64,000 nucleotides of DNA from positions 28,292,501 to 28,356,500 of the forward strand of contig CM060843.1 of NCBI GenBank assembly GCA_030762175.1. The letters are read 5' to 3'. The notes below the pieces were generated by a model. The model saw only the letters and a list, made by a program, of their open reading frames with translations, did no database searches and was not told the origin of the DNA. How positions within the stretch are numbered: position 1 is the stretch's first letter; each line of letters opens with the position of its first letter. This stretch comes from Metallyticus violacea. Its lineage: Eukaryota > Arthropoda > Insecta > Mantodea > Metallyticidae. Position numbers and translations under genes: made by a program. Of this stretch, positions 47,264-59,050 are shown piece by piece.

Positions 47264-48319
47264 CTGCAAAAGAAATAATAAAAATGTGACTTTTTCTCAA
47301 ATAAAGATAATACAAATTTTTGAATTTGCATTTTCAAAACACTTTTGCAATATTTTAATACTACTGTGCACAATATTAAAGTAACAGAAAAATGTGTATT
47401 AATATACAACCACAATTCAAAGTAATTATATCTGGTTAATAAGTGCTCAATTTCTGCCACTTTCTGCCACAGTAATACTTTTTACTATTAAAACTTATTT
47501 TATGAAAACTTACTAATTCTGAATAAATGCAGCATTTTGAAGAGGAAATTATAAATAAATCCCAAAGAAAATCATACATTAGCTCCTCATAATTTCTAAC
47601 ACTCTTATGAGAGCCTTTGTAGGTAGCCTTTGTTAACTATGGTATAATACGAATTATATAAACCTTTAGTTTCTTAGCAGAAATCTAAGCATGCTTCAAA
47701 ACTATGAGAAATGACATTGGAAGAAAATAAAATATCAAGAAATGTAAGTAAAACAAATGCTACAGCAGTTACTTGTGTGAAACTTTACACAATCTGATGT
47801 TTGTAAAACGTTGAGTCAAGAATTTTGCCACACAGCCACCACCATGTCTAATTTATGAAGCAACACATCTAAAAATATTAATAGCATGAAGGCATCATTA
47901 TGAAGGAAAAGTTGCATAACTTCAAGCACTAGTTTTAATGATTTTGCCAAGCAATATACAGCAAATAATGAAAAGCATTTAATTAAAATTACAATACATT
48001 TTTTCTTGTCCAGTTTATCTTGGAAAAATAGGTAGTGATGCATTTAGCTTTCAAAATTCTGTCTCTAAGTGACAAGCATTATGAATAAAGGGCAATAAAT
48101 TAATTTCTCTTGGTGGAAAATGAGATCATCCACATTTAGAGGTGTTTGGAGCATAAGTAATGGATGAACACAATGTCACTGTTGGGCAAAAAGTGTCATC
48201 ATTAAAAGGTCAAGGCAGTCTCACCAATTACTCATGCTTGGAGCAGAAACAAACTGTAACCACAGTCACAGGTGGAACTTGCCAACTGGAATATAACAAC
48301 TAAATAACTAACTTCCCAA
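47264..48319. other. intron sequence without recognised feature
   Basis: AT-rich intron; nothing recognised. Confidence 0.45.
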
Positions 48320-48598
48320 CTTTTTTTTGGTAGAGTTTAATGCCTGTTTTTACTACTGAGGCACCACAGGCAGTGGACACTGATTATACATGAAATGAAA
48401 TGATAAATACAGAAAGGAGTATTTTTTTTAAGGAAGGAAGCATTCCAGGCCTAGGTTTACAGGGTGGTGTCTCCCCGGCATTTGCTATTTATGAGGACTA
48501 AGGAAAACCTGGAAAAACCTCAGCCAGGGAATCCTGGTGGGAATTGAACCCCAGGCCCTGCTCATGAGTTCTTGCCTTAACGACAGGCCATCATGAAC
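48320..48598 (-). mobile_element. SINE-1 copy C (best preserved)
   Basis: Carries TTTTTACTACTGAGGCAC, ACAGGCAGTGGACACTGAT, GGAAGCATTCCAGGCC and, at the head, GGGAATTGAACCCC, whose reverse complement GGGGTTCAATTCCC fits a pol III B box. A T run at its low end (48320-48327) is the poly(A) tail of a minus-strand SINE. Confidence 0.75.
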
Positions 48599-49439
48599 TT
48601 TTCAACTTGATACCTCTTGTCAGCAGTATCAACAAAATTATCTACCAATTAAAATATTCAAAGATTTGTACTACATGGGTCCCTTGAAACATAACTGTTG
48701 ATGAGAAAGAATAGAGAACCATATATTCAGAATTGCTTGCTCATTTTGCAGCTGCAAGTGATTAGTTCCTGTCCAGCATAATAACAAGAGATGAAACAAG
48801 GACTCATCACTCTGAGCCTGAGACCAAAAGACAATTCATGAAGTGGCATTACAATAATTCCCCTTGGAGAGAAAAAAAAAGGTTCAAAACAGTGAACCTG
48901 GCAAGTAAAATCAATGCCACATTCATTTGGGACTCTTGAGGGGAATATTCTAATTGATGTACTGCCACAAGATTAAACAGTTAAGACTAAACATGTATCA
49001 AAACTATATGGAAGTTGAAGTTGTTTTGGTGCATCTGCTCTCACAAAAAGATGTGACTGAAGATCTTCATAAGAATGCAAAGCCACACTTAAGTATATGC
49101 ACCAGAGAACAGATCATTAATCTCTGATAGATTGTTCTTCCTTGCCTGTTTTACAGCTTGTACCTTCTGATTTCTATCCTTTGGTTCTCTTAAAGGTGCA
49201 ATGTGCAGAAGGAGTTGATTTAATAATGATGAAATCCATATAGCACAAAAATGGCTGACAAATTTGCACAGTTATACCACAAAGGTATGTAGATTAGTGA
49301 CATGTAGTTGGTGCAAAGCCATAGATTTGCAAGCAAATTACAATGAAAAATAGAATTGTACAATCCAATATATCTGACACTGAAACTTAAAAAACCCTGA
49401 AAAGAGGAAAAAATATTTGAATTACTTACTGAACATTCC
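48599..49439. other. intron sequence without recognised feature
   Basis: No feature recognised. Confidence 0.4.
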
Positions 49440-50030
49440 TTGTAAAATAGAATAGAATATTTATTTCACAAATCCTTATACAATTTTTAAACCAATTTCA
49501 TTTTAGTTACATTTGTTTGTATATAACTTTAACTATGTACATACCATTCAACAACATCTTGATTATTATTAAATATTACCATACAATACAAATACAATAT
49601 TTTAATTCTGAATACTTCAATCCAAAATTTTTCCATTTTTCCATTTGATTAGCTTAGCTAGTTGTTTAACAGCAGCTACCTGCTGGAATATTCAGGGGAC
49701 CAGATGCAGATCCAACCAAAAACACATTACTATAAAGTTTTTTATACATAATCCATTATTTAACCATTTTACAATAATTCTCTTATTTATAATTACCCCA
49801 TAACAAACAAAATGGATACCCAAAAATTTAACACTACCAAAGTAATATTAATCAAAATACTTAAAAGAATACTAAAGTATTGCATACATAAACCACTATT
49901 TAGCTACAGTTTGTACTAATAAAATTCTCATATTTTTAAATTACCCAATTGCCCTTAAACAAATGGAATATCCAAAAATTTAATACTACCAAGCTAATAT
50001 TAACAAAAATACTTAAAACCCTTCATGAAA
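49440..50030 (-). mobile_element. LINE-A 3' UTR fragment with a 140-bp tandem duplication
   Basis: The minus strand has TGGTTGGATCTGCATCTGG and ATATTCCAGCAGGTAGCTGC, matching the LINE-A 3' UTR at 24425-24475, and ends with GAAATAAATATTCTATTC. Next to it, ATACATAATCCATTATTTA (49744) recurs as ATACATAAACCACTATTTA (49884), period 140, with AAAAATTTAACACTACCAA/ AAAAATTTAATACTACCAA inside. Confidence 0.65.
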
Positions 50031-51246
50031 TTTCATCTAATTAATCAATTCACAAATTACTACACTACACTACACTATGCTGAATTTGCATAGAGACCCC
50101 AATAGTCATTCCTTGTATGAGGATTGTTTAAATGAAATGTAGACTGAATTAATGAACATAATATATTAGCTATTGACCTTACACATTTGTTCATGAAACA
50201 TTCAACTGTTTTTCAGTCACTGAGCCTATAGTCACCCTTGCTCTTTGGACAGCAGTACTAGCAGTAAAGTTTTTTAATATAGTAATACATAAGAAAGCAA
50301 TCTTGAGGTTACAGGAATAGGAATGTTTGGGTACTGGTGACTAACTTCTATGCCTTTATCATGTCAATCATTAATCTGAACAAGAAATAAGCAGAAAAGT
50401 TGTTTAATGTTCCTCCTGTAATTTTGTTTCATGGTAATGTGTGCGTGCGTGCGTGCGTGCGTGCGTGCGTGTGTGTGTGGAATATTGAGTTTGTCAGAGT
50501 TATTACAATGGTATGAGCACAACTTTTGGCATGTAGTTGGTGAAGACACCTGGATTTTACTAGACTCTGATCTACTTACAAAAGCAGAACATTTTACTGT
50601 TATTTCTGATGGAATGTCCATGGCATTTTAAGTTTATACATGTGGAACCTCTGGATGTATATTTTTTCCATGCTTGCAAAATGTATTTTTGCATTTTTTG
50701 CAGCTATGCAATGAAAAATCTTTTAAATACTCTATGTGTAAAAAACTTGGTATGTATGTAGCACAGAATAAATGTAAATAATTTTAGTACATAGCAAGAT
50801 ATTGTGCGACACAAATGACTCAAAAGTTCATAAAACTTATTATTATCCACAGATATTGCAATAGTGTTTAGCTTGCAGTATAATATTGAAAACTTGAACT
50901 TTTTTTGTACAAATATAAAGAATTTATTGGCTCTCTCTAGCCAAAGTGTTCAGGAACAGTGTGTTTTGCAGCAATTGCCACTGAAAGATCCCATTGTTGG
51001 CAAATGTGATAGTCAATAAACCCCCCTATATTTTTATATTGCGATTTTTGTTAGTTCTTTAGGAAAATAATTTCCACCAACAATGTTTTCCAAAGAAATT
51101 TTAAAGAATATTTTTAAACCTACAAAGCTTATTAACATTACTGAAAGTGCTTAGTTTAGATATTATAATCTAAAAAATACAATCTACTGACGAATGTACA
51201 GCTCTTAATATGGTAAAGAAAAACATTGTTCTGGTACTTAATTTAC
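50031..51246. other. intron sequence; (GTGC)n microsatellite
   Basis: A (GTGC/GTGT)n repeat at 50440-50477; no other feature. Confidence 0.5.
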
Positions 51247-51312
51247 CTTGCTGCAGATCTCACAGTTGATTAGACCCTCTCCTGTGTGCTTTCGAATATG
51301 ATATTTTAATTT
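51247..51312 (-). CDS. C2H2 zinc-finger gene, 66-bp exon
   Basis: The most upstream exon found. Acceptor TTTGTTTTTGCAG, donor AGCAAG/GTAAAT; 22 codons in phase 0. It encodes the end of one finger (KLKYHIRKH), a TGEG linker and the start of the next (CEICSK), so at least one more finger-coding exon must lie upstream (above 51312), inside or beyond the window. I could not find it by eye. Confidence 0.88.
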
Positions 51313-51609
51313 CTGCAAAAACAAAGCATAAAAACAATTAAAAAATGGTCTCTCATTCTAATGCATTGAAGACAGCTTAATACCAGAAATACTTGTTTTA
51401 AAGCAATAATTCTAGAGCTTACTGCAGTTGTCTTCAAGTTTTACATAATGAAATTATTTTAAATCATTCTTTATTTACATTTTATAATTACATATGTTTT
51501 ACTGGTATACACAAAATAACCCCCCAAAAAATACTCAGAATTATAGTAATGTCTTCTGACTTCCTGCATTTTTAACCAAGACAGGAGAACTAGGAAATTG
51601 ATGTTGAAC

Positions 51610-54260
51610 ATTATATTTATTTATTTATTCTGGAAGAGCTAAGACCATTGGGCCTCCTCTTCTGCTCTATCAATCTAATAATACTTACATGAAGTTATAG
51701 CGATAATATTACAATATTGATAATATTGACAGCAAAGTTGACAATACTCATACACCTACAAACCAATGTAAAACATGAACTTAAGGAGGGAGGAAAGAAC
51801 AATAATATACAACAAGCACCAGTAATGACAATTAATGACAATCATCCTAAGTAAATCCTGAAAGTGGGAATAAATATATCAGCAAATCATAAAATTAAAA
51901 ACCCAAACAATACTATGAAGTAGATAGGAACATTTATGATAGTAATAAAAATGATACAATAAATACAGCAGGATAAAACAAATAAATACATATATTGTAA
52001 CAAAAGGAATCTGAATCTAGGGTGATTGATTATTTCTAATAATATTAAACAATTTCTTATGAAATGCTTCCAAAGTTTGGCAGTCTCTGACACCACATGG
52101 CAATGCATTCCAGAGACAGGTTGTAGTTACGGTGAATGATGATTTAAGTGATGTTTGGTACAATGATAATAATAGTGTGTGCCAGGATTCAGAATGTGTG
52201 TATGAGAGGTAGACATATTTTGAAAACAAAAGATGGATGGATGGATGGATGGATGGATGGATGGATGGATGGATGGATGGATGGATGGATGGATGGATGG
52301 ATGGATGGATGGATGGATTGGATGGATGGATAATTTGAAATGTACTGTGAGACAATATATTGCTTCAGTCTTTAAGATGGAACCAAGACAGAATATCTAG
52401 GGAAGGTGTTATATGATCAAACAAATGCACATTGCAGATATATCCACATATTATGAACACAATGTAGTTTTTGCATTAGGTTACAGTTTAAGTCTGTGAA
52501 CAGAAAATTGCAGTAGTTGAAATGAGGCATCACCCAGGATTGCACCCAGATCTTTTTCAAGATCCTGGGAGGGGCAAGTTTAATCTTTTAAAAGTGCAGA
52601 TTAGAAAACTTATATTCCTGCAGATTTCAGCAACACGATTTTCCCAACATAAATTACTATCTGTAATAACTCCAAGGCTTTTCGCAGAACCGGGGAAGAG
52701 AATTGTTGTTTGATTGATATTAATGGGAAGAATATTGCATATGTCTATGGTACTTAGCAATCTCTCGCGTCCTACAACCATAGCCTGCAATATTAAGGGA
52801 TTGAGACCAAGACCCACAGTAGGCATCCATGAATAAACTGAGTCTAGATCTTGGTTGTTAGTTATTGCACCACGAAGGTCGTTATTTTGGGAGTGTATGT
52901 AAAGTTGTAAATTATAGGCATAGAGGTGATATTTACTGTGGCTAATAGCACAAGAAATGTCAATGATGTATAATGAAAACAAAAAGGGACCCAGAACACT
53001 ATTTTGAGGAACTCCATCAACCACTGCTGCGGTCATGCAGATAGGAGTTGAAACACAGGATGATACTGTCAGACATATTTAACATCTTTATTTTAGTAAG
53101 AAGTCTGTGTCTATGGAATCAAAAGCTTTAGTCATGTCAAGCAATACAAGTAGTGTCAGTCTTCATTCATTGCAGGCACCTTCACATATGTTAAGCAGTG
53201 CTGTGCTTGTGCAATGACCTGGTCTGAAACTAGATTGATAAGGATCAAGAAGGTCATACTCTTTAAGGTAATCTGTCAGTTGTTTATGTATGATGCATTC
53301 AAGTACTTTGGATAGCATTGGCAGTATACTAATTGGTCTGTAGTCTTTTGGAGACTGGGGTCTTTTGATCTTATGAAGGAGTTTTATGAATACCTGTTTC
53401 CATTGCTTGGAATAGGATGAATGTCGGTTGTATGACATGAATTATTTTGTTTATTTATTTTGTGGAAGTTATATTAATATAATCTGGACCCTGTGCCCAA
53501 GTCTTTCTATACTTTAATGCTGTCATAACATCTGTTTCCATGATGTATGTAAAACAGAATTTTTCTCCATCAGTATCTCAGAGAGTAGTTTTCATATGAT
53601 TTGTTCCTTGTTGGTTTTGTTTAATTCTGACGGAACTTTTGTAAAGTGGTCATTTAGGTTATTTAGTGAAAGGATTGTTTCACATACCTGAGGTGAAGTC
53701 TTTCCCAATCCCATTGTTTGAATGCCTTGCCACATATCTGCAGCACCTGCAGTCCGCTCAATGAGACTGTATGCATGTCTTATTTTGGCATTCCTAATGG
53801 TTTGGTTTGTTCTGTTACAAATACATTTATAGCTATCTAGGTTTGCATCGTGTTTATCTCTATAAGTCCTATATGCAAGGTCTCTTTGAGTTATCAAATT
53901 TTGAATGTCAGCTGTCATCCATTATGCTGGTTGTTTAGTCATTCATTTTGTTCTTAGTGGGGCATATTTATTAAACAGTTCTGTAATATATGTATTTAAC
54001 TGTTAAACTTTTTGGTCTACAGTGCGTAAAGTCCAGATGGTATTCAAAGGAATTAACATCGCATCATTAGTCAAGGAAAAGTTATCGATGTTTTTCAAGT
54101 CTCTGTAAGTTACAGTCTGTGGGTATTTTTTGGGATACTACAGCTATGTAAATAGACCTGGTGCTGGCAGGTGTCCATGAGTCAGTATTCTTTCAGGTTA
54201 GAGGCTAGTAAGATAAATTCTGCAATTTTAATTATTTTTTGAACTGCACAACTTATTTCA
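51610..54260 (-). mobile_element. LINE-D: CR1/jockey-like LINE, relatively well preserved
   Basis: Minus-strand order: LNTYITELFNKYAPLRTKW and AWMTADIQNLITQRDLAYRT (end of endonuclease/linker, ~54000-53880), DYRPISILPMLSKVLE (53350), SSFRPGHCTSTAL, GVPQNSVLGPFLFSLY (53000, motif B-like), HLYAYNLQLY (motif C; YADD has become YAYN, so both catalytic Asp are lost), LGVITDSNLCWE, and the C-terminal block [20 protein letters not shown] (52110). The 3' UTR ends in an AATAAATAAATAAATAT tail at 51610. The central RT part before motif B appears deleted or frameshifted. Inactive. Confidence 0.85.
52232..52331. repeat. (GGAT)n microsatellite in LINE-D
   Basis: About 24 units of GGAT lie within the LINE-D C-terminal region; on the minus strand they translate as repeats of IHPS. 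Confidence 0.95.
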
Positions 54261-56715
54261 TTTTTTAGCTTAGATATTACACTTCTTCCCCTCTTTAGTG
54301 CTTCAGTGAAAACAAACAATTATATGGCAGTAACTAAAATCTAAATTGAAACAATTTAATAAATAAATGCATACACATTTGCATGAGATAATCAGGGATG
54401 GGAGACTCATTCCAGATTTAGTCATTCAATTAAGTAAGCTGGTTAATCATCTGCTGACATTAATAAGGTGGTGTTGGTCCTTAGAACCTTAACAATTTCT
54501 AAATTCATAAATAAATGGAAGCTCCTGCTATTTCATCTGCTTTCACATGACTTGTAGGAAATGCAGGAATAAATGGATAGCTTGGTAATGCACATCATTT
54601 TGATGATCATGCAGGACAGAAAAGCAATACATTGGTAATCTAATTTGAATGCATCAGCTAACAATATAGCCGTAATTGATCTTTCCATTCAAATCCAGAG
54701 AATAAGTTATTTAAAATATATAAATAATTCAGAGAATGTTCCCAGTCTGTAAATTTTCCTACATACGGGAAACAACAGTTTCCTACAAAAAACTGGCTGC
54801 GAAAAAGGTAGAACATCAGTATCAAGATGGAACTGATTTTGGTGCCAGAAATTTACACTCTCAACAGAATAAGTATCACATGCATACATGTACTAATATG
54901 TTTAGTAATAGCCCTAACTCTAATTTACACAAGCATAAGAATCAATATAATACTCTTATAGAAGATTTTAAGTTGGAAATTGTGAAATAAGTAAACCTTT
55001 CATTAGCACCTCTAATTTTATTAATACTAAACGTCCTAGTAGCTTAGTTTCTCCAAAACATTTAATAATGTTCCTCTGGTTTCCAGTTTCTTCACCAGAT
55101 AGTGAATGGGGGATTTTGCCAATAATTTCCAAACCACAAACTATGCAATAAGTTGTTCTTGGCATGCATTTAATGATGCTGTTTTGCAGTATGTATGAAC
55201 AATAAACATGCACAGTTCACACAGAACCATGTGATACATGAGCTGAAAAGTAGCATTGTCCCTCATTTCCTTCTAAAACCATTATTTCCATACACCACAG
55301 TATGTACCTATACATGTTACTTTATTATGCCCATTAGTTTGAAAGTTATAAGGGAAATTCAGGGGCCGAGAGCAAGTAAAACACCCAATATTAGTGAGGT
55401 ATATTTTCAGCATAAAGTTATATTTTATGGTATATATTCTGGAAAAATGAAACACCAAGTAAAATAAAATAAAGTTTCATTGCACTCATCTCGAGTTACT
55501 TTATTCCTTGTATGTATTACTAAATCTACAACAGGTCTGTATATCTATCATCTTAAGCCTCTCTCCTAGAGCAGGTCCAATGAAACAAAAGGGCCATTAA
55601 ATATATGTGCATATAAATAGATTTACTGACACTGGGATACTTTCCAATCATACCAGAATCTCTAAACCACAGTATGTATAAAAAAAATTGCCAAGAATAA
55701 TAAGCATGATTGTTGCCCGACAGAAAAATGCATGATAGGAAACAATACTTTATGATCAACAGTTATAGATATAAAACTCAAATAATCAGTCAATGTTATT
55801 GTCAATGATGATTATGATAATTTTATTACATTCTTTAATGCTCTTTGCAATATGGGTATCTAAATAGAGCATGAACTTAATTACATGTACATTTTATAAC
55901 ACACTAACTGGCAATTAAACTCACTCTTGCGCAAATGTTTAGCATATAGTTGAGCTGTTAGGAAAGAAAATATAATATTGTTAAATTTACTCATTTTCTT
56001 GAAAAGGAACTAGAAACACAGTCTCTTACATATATTGTCTATACCTGCAGATACATGATTCCAGTGACTCAGTACAGTTTGTCTTCAGAAATTAATTAAA
56101 TTTTGTGGTAAACGTTTTATTTTAATCCTTCCTTGGTGAATTGATTTGACTAAAATTACAAATCATTTATCTTTCCCTAAAGATTAAAGTCGAGGATTGT
56201 GATAGCCTGACTTGCTATATTTTGTTATCTACAGAAAACTTCAAATAAGCAATCTAACATTCATGCCACATGTTAGCCATTGTGCATACACTTTCTCCTT
56301 GTCTATTATCTCCCATTTGGTAAAGTGTCTATGGGAGTTACTATTTTCCAAAAGATTGATCCTATAATCTGATTTGCACAAATACACCACAATGCAGCAT
56401 TTATGTCCTGCCCCACTTAGATTAAAGCATTAGAAAAGAATTTCAACTGTGAATCCCTTATATCATCATGAATTGATTGTAACATTCAATTACAGCATAT
56501 GCTTAGCTACCATGGTCTGAGTTAATGCACTACCATGGTTTCTAACAGCTTTAGTTTTAATGATTTAATGGTGATTAAAACAAATATTGGAGATGTTTGC
56601 TGAGCATAAGCTTGAAAGCAATTTGAGATTAACAATCGAAGTTTCATTTAAGAACTTTAGAAAAATAAGATATTTTTAAAAAGTTCTGTTGGAACTTACA
56701 CAGTGAAGCTTGTTA
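54261..56715. other. 2.4 kb without a recognisable gene
   Basis: AT-rich. I looked on the minus strand for the missing upstream zinc-finger exon and found no C-x2-C with splice sites. Open frames at 54736-54990 and 55195-55467 show no domain. Confidence 0.35.
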
Positions 56716-56736
56716 AATGTACATTATAATTAATCT

Positions 56737-56830
56737 GTCATCTAACACACTCTTATGCTTCACTTACTTTTAAATACGGTGGGACCGGTTTTGAAGAGAC
56801 ATCCTCTCCATCTTCAACCAACTTGACGAC
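56737..56830 (-). ncRNA. hammerhead-like motif, PLE-4 left arm
   Basis: Minus strand: GTCGTC, AA, GTTGG, TTGAAGA, stem II GGAGAG/CTCTTC, AAAA (GAAA decayed), CCGG, TC, CCACC, loop, GATGAC. The distal helix has one G-U pair. Confidence 0.5.
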
Positions 56831-56995
56831 TGATATGAGAAACTAACATCTATGAGGACCTGTGGCTCCGTCCTGGTGGTGTTTTTTCTTTATAAACTGG
56901 AAATTGGCATTACATTCTTCTATAATGTTGAAATTCATAAGATGATCCCTATGTTTATGAATGTAAATCTTCTCCCATGTGTCCAATTCTATATG

Positions 56996-57540
56996 TCAGT
57001 GTGCTTCTTTTAGTAACTTTATTTCTCTTTTTATGTTGTGATTATCTTTCCAAAAATGGTGTGCCACTGCTGATCTATCAATTTGTTTGTTCTTAACATT
57101 CCTGAGATGTTCCTTTAACCGTGTTCCTATGTTGCTTTTAGTTTTTCCAACGTATAACTTATCACAATCTTTACATGTTATTTTGTAGATGCCTGACTTT
57201 TTCTCCTGTGGAATGTTATTAAAACTGTTGTCCACTAAAGCATTTTTCAGAGTGTATCTGTTAACAGGTGCCAATTTAATGTTAATATCTTTAAAATTTT
57301 TTTGGAATTTATTCATAACTACTGGATGGTAAGTGAATTTTTTAAAAACCGGTCTCTCTTTTTCAGTTAATAGTGTGGTGGTATTCTTAATCAATTTCTT
57401 CATTAGGAATATATTAAGTTTTTTGTTTACTAAATTTTTGTTAAAACCATTTATAATGGCAATCTCCTGTATCTTCTCAAATTCTTTTTTGTAATCTTCT
57501 TTACTGATTGGTAAATTCACCAGTCTATGTGCTAAGCTTT
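56996..57540 (-). pseudogene. PLE-4 left-arm GIY-YIG protein fragment
   Basis: Open minus frame from about 57535: LAHRLVNLPISKEDYKKEFE, FTYHPVVMNKFQKNF, GIYKITCKDCDKLYVGKTKS (GIY-YIG with CxxC), HLRNVKNKQIDRSAVAHHFW, and a stop at 56996 inside the HGFTELD region present in the right arm. 5'-truncated at the junction; the residues before LAHRL come from the opposite arm read backwards and are not part of the protein. Confidence 0.82.
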
Positions 57541-58520
57541 TAAATATACAAAATAGAAATATATTCTTCACACTGGAAATAGAAACAAATACAATATTGC
57601 CGTTTTTAGATATAAAAATTAATAACAATTATGGAAATTTAGAATGTGGAATCTATAGAAAGGATACAGACACAGATAACTATATAAAATCAAATGGGTT
57701 TAACCCCATAGCTCACAAGCACTGAATTTTCAACAGCTTAACACACAGACTGGTGAATTTACCAATCACTAAAGAAGAATACAAAAAAAATTTTGAGAAG
57801 ATACAGGAGATTGCTATTATAAATGGTTTTAACAAAAATTTAGTAAACAAAAAACTTAATATATTCCTAAAGAAGAAATTGATTAAGAATACCACCACAC
57901 TATTAACTGAAAAAGAGAGACCGGTTTTTAAAAAATTCACCTACCATCCAGTAGCTATGAATAAATTCCAAAAAAATTTTAAAGATATTAACATTAAATT
58001 GGCACCTGTTAACAGATACACTCTGAAAAATGCTTTAGTGGACATCAGTTTTAATAACATTCCACAGGAGAAAAAGTCAGGCATCTACAAAATAACATGT
58101 AAAGATTGTGATAAGTTATACGTTGGAAAAACTAAAAGGAACATAGGAACACGGTTAAAGGAACATCTCAGGAACATTAAGTACAAACAGATTGATAGGT
58201 CAGCAGTGGCACACCATTTTTGGACAGATAATCACAACATAAAAAGAGAAATAAAGTTACTAAAAGAAACACACGGATTTACAGAATTGGACACATGGGA
58301 GAAGATTTACATTCATAAACATAGGGATCATCTTATGAATTTCAACATTATAGAAGAATGTAATTCCAATTTCCAGTTTATAAAGAAAAAACACCACCAG
58401 GACGGAGCCACAGGTCCTCATAGATGTAAGTTTCTCATACCAGTCGTCAAGTTGGTTGAAGATGAAGAGGATGTCTCTTCGAAACCGGTCCCACCGTATT
58501 TAAAAGTAAGTGAAGCATAA
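57541..58520 (+). pseudogene. PLE-4 right-arm protein fragment with intact GIY-YIG domain
   Basis: Starts in the RT thumb/linker (ILPFLDIKIN, GIYRKDTDTDNYIK), has one stop (TGA at about 57722), then runs open for 255 codons: LVNL-type start at 57753, FTYHPVAMNKFQKNFKDINI, GIYKITCKDCDKLYVGKTKR, NIGTRLKEHLRN, WEKIYIHKHRDHLMNF, and a C-terminal tail (VVKLVEDEEDV) whose codons overlap the 5' half of the ribozyme-like motif. RT palm absent. Confidence 0.85.
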
Positions 58521-58536
58521 GAGTGTGTTAGATGAC
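58443..58536 (+). ncRNA. hammerhead-like motif, PLE-4 right arm
   Basis: GTCGTC, AA, GTTGG, TTGAAGA (core with one change), stem II GAAGAG/CTCTTC, GAAA, CCGG, TC, CCACC, loop with GTAAGTGAAGC, GATGAC. Proximal helix GTTGG/CCACC with one mismatch, distal helix with one G-U. ACCGGT is self-complementary. Confidence 0.6.
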
Positions 58537-58554
58537 ATTAATTATAATGTACAT

Positions 58555-59050
58555 AAATCGAAGTTTGTTTTGTGTAACTTATCTGCCATCAGCAATCGGA
58601 ATTTGTTGCGACTTTTCTGGTATATAAAAAGCATACGTTTTCTTTATTTTCTTTATTGGCCCATGAACTGTGTGTCTACATTGAATTGAATGCTTAAGTA
58701 TTTGACTTGTAAATTTTCTTCATTTACTAAAATTAAATCTTTTTTATAAAAGAATCATGTGTGTACAAATGCTATTCCAGAGTAAACCTAAAAGGCTCCA
58801 TTACGCTTTTACATAAATCACAATAATTTGCTCACTGCTAATAATAATGAATGTTTACTGGAAATAGTACAGCTATTACAAACAGTGTTTATCTAATGAT
58901 TAAACTAGCACAGCGTAAAGAAATATCATGCCAAATTGCTCTAAAGTGACAGCAGTGTATGGTATATAGTGTTATAGTGTTTAGATGTTAATCAAGCTAA
59001 CAAAAGGAGTTTACTGTCTTCATATTCTTTTCATTGTTTTGTATACAAGA
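58555..59050. other. no recognisable feature
   Basis: AT-rich spacer before the next LINE. Confidence 0.4.

Larger units (their letters stand above)
56716..58554. mobile_element. PLE-4 inverted pair (palindrome)
   Basis: Left arm minus (56716-57538), right arm plus (57538-58554), both 3' ends outward; the two 5' truncations meet at about 57538 and the right arm starts ~190 nt further upstream in the element than the left. Outer ends are symmetrical down to AATGTACAT (56716-56724 and 58546-58554), which could be a target repeat but is itself nearly palindromic. Each arm ends with a ribozyme-like motif and AAAGTAAGTGAAGC. Confidence 0.88.

Noticed and set aside
52017..52355. IHPS repeat protein on the minus strand
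   Set aside because: Microsatellite translated inside the LINE-D C-terminus; no independent gene.
54736..54990. 84-codon plus frame with His/Cys-containing segments, checked as a possible zinc finger
   Set aside because: Spacing does not fit C-x2-C...H-x3-H, and it is on the opposite strand from the zinc-finger gene.
56716..58554. Long inverted repeat considered as a DNA-transposon TIR pair
   Set aside because: The arms encode PLE GIY-YIG protein and ribozyme-like ends in outward orientation; no transposase.
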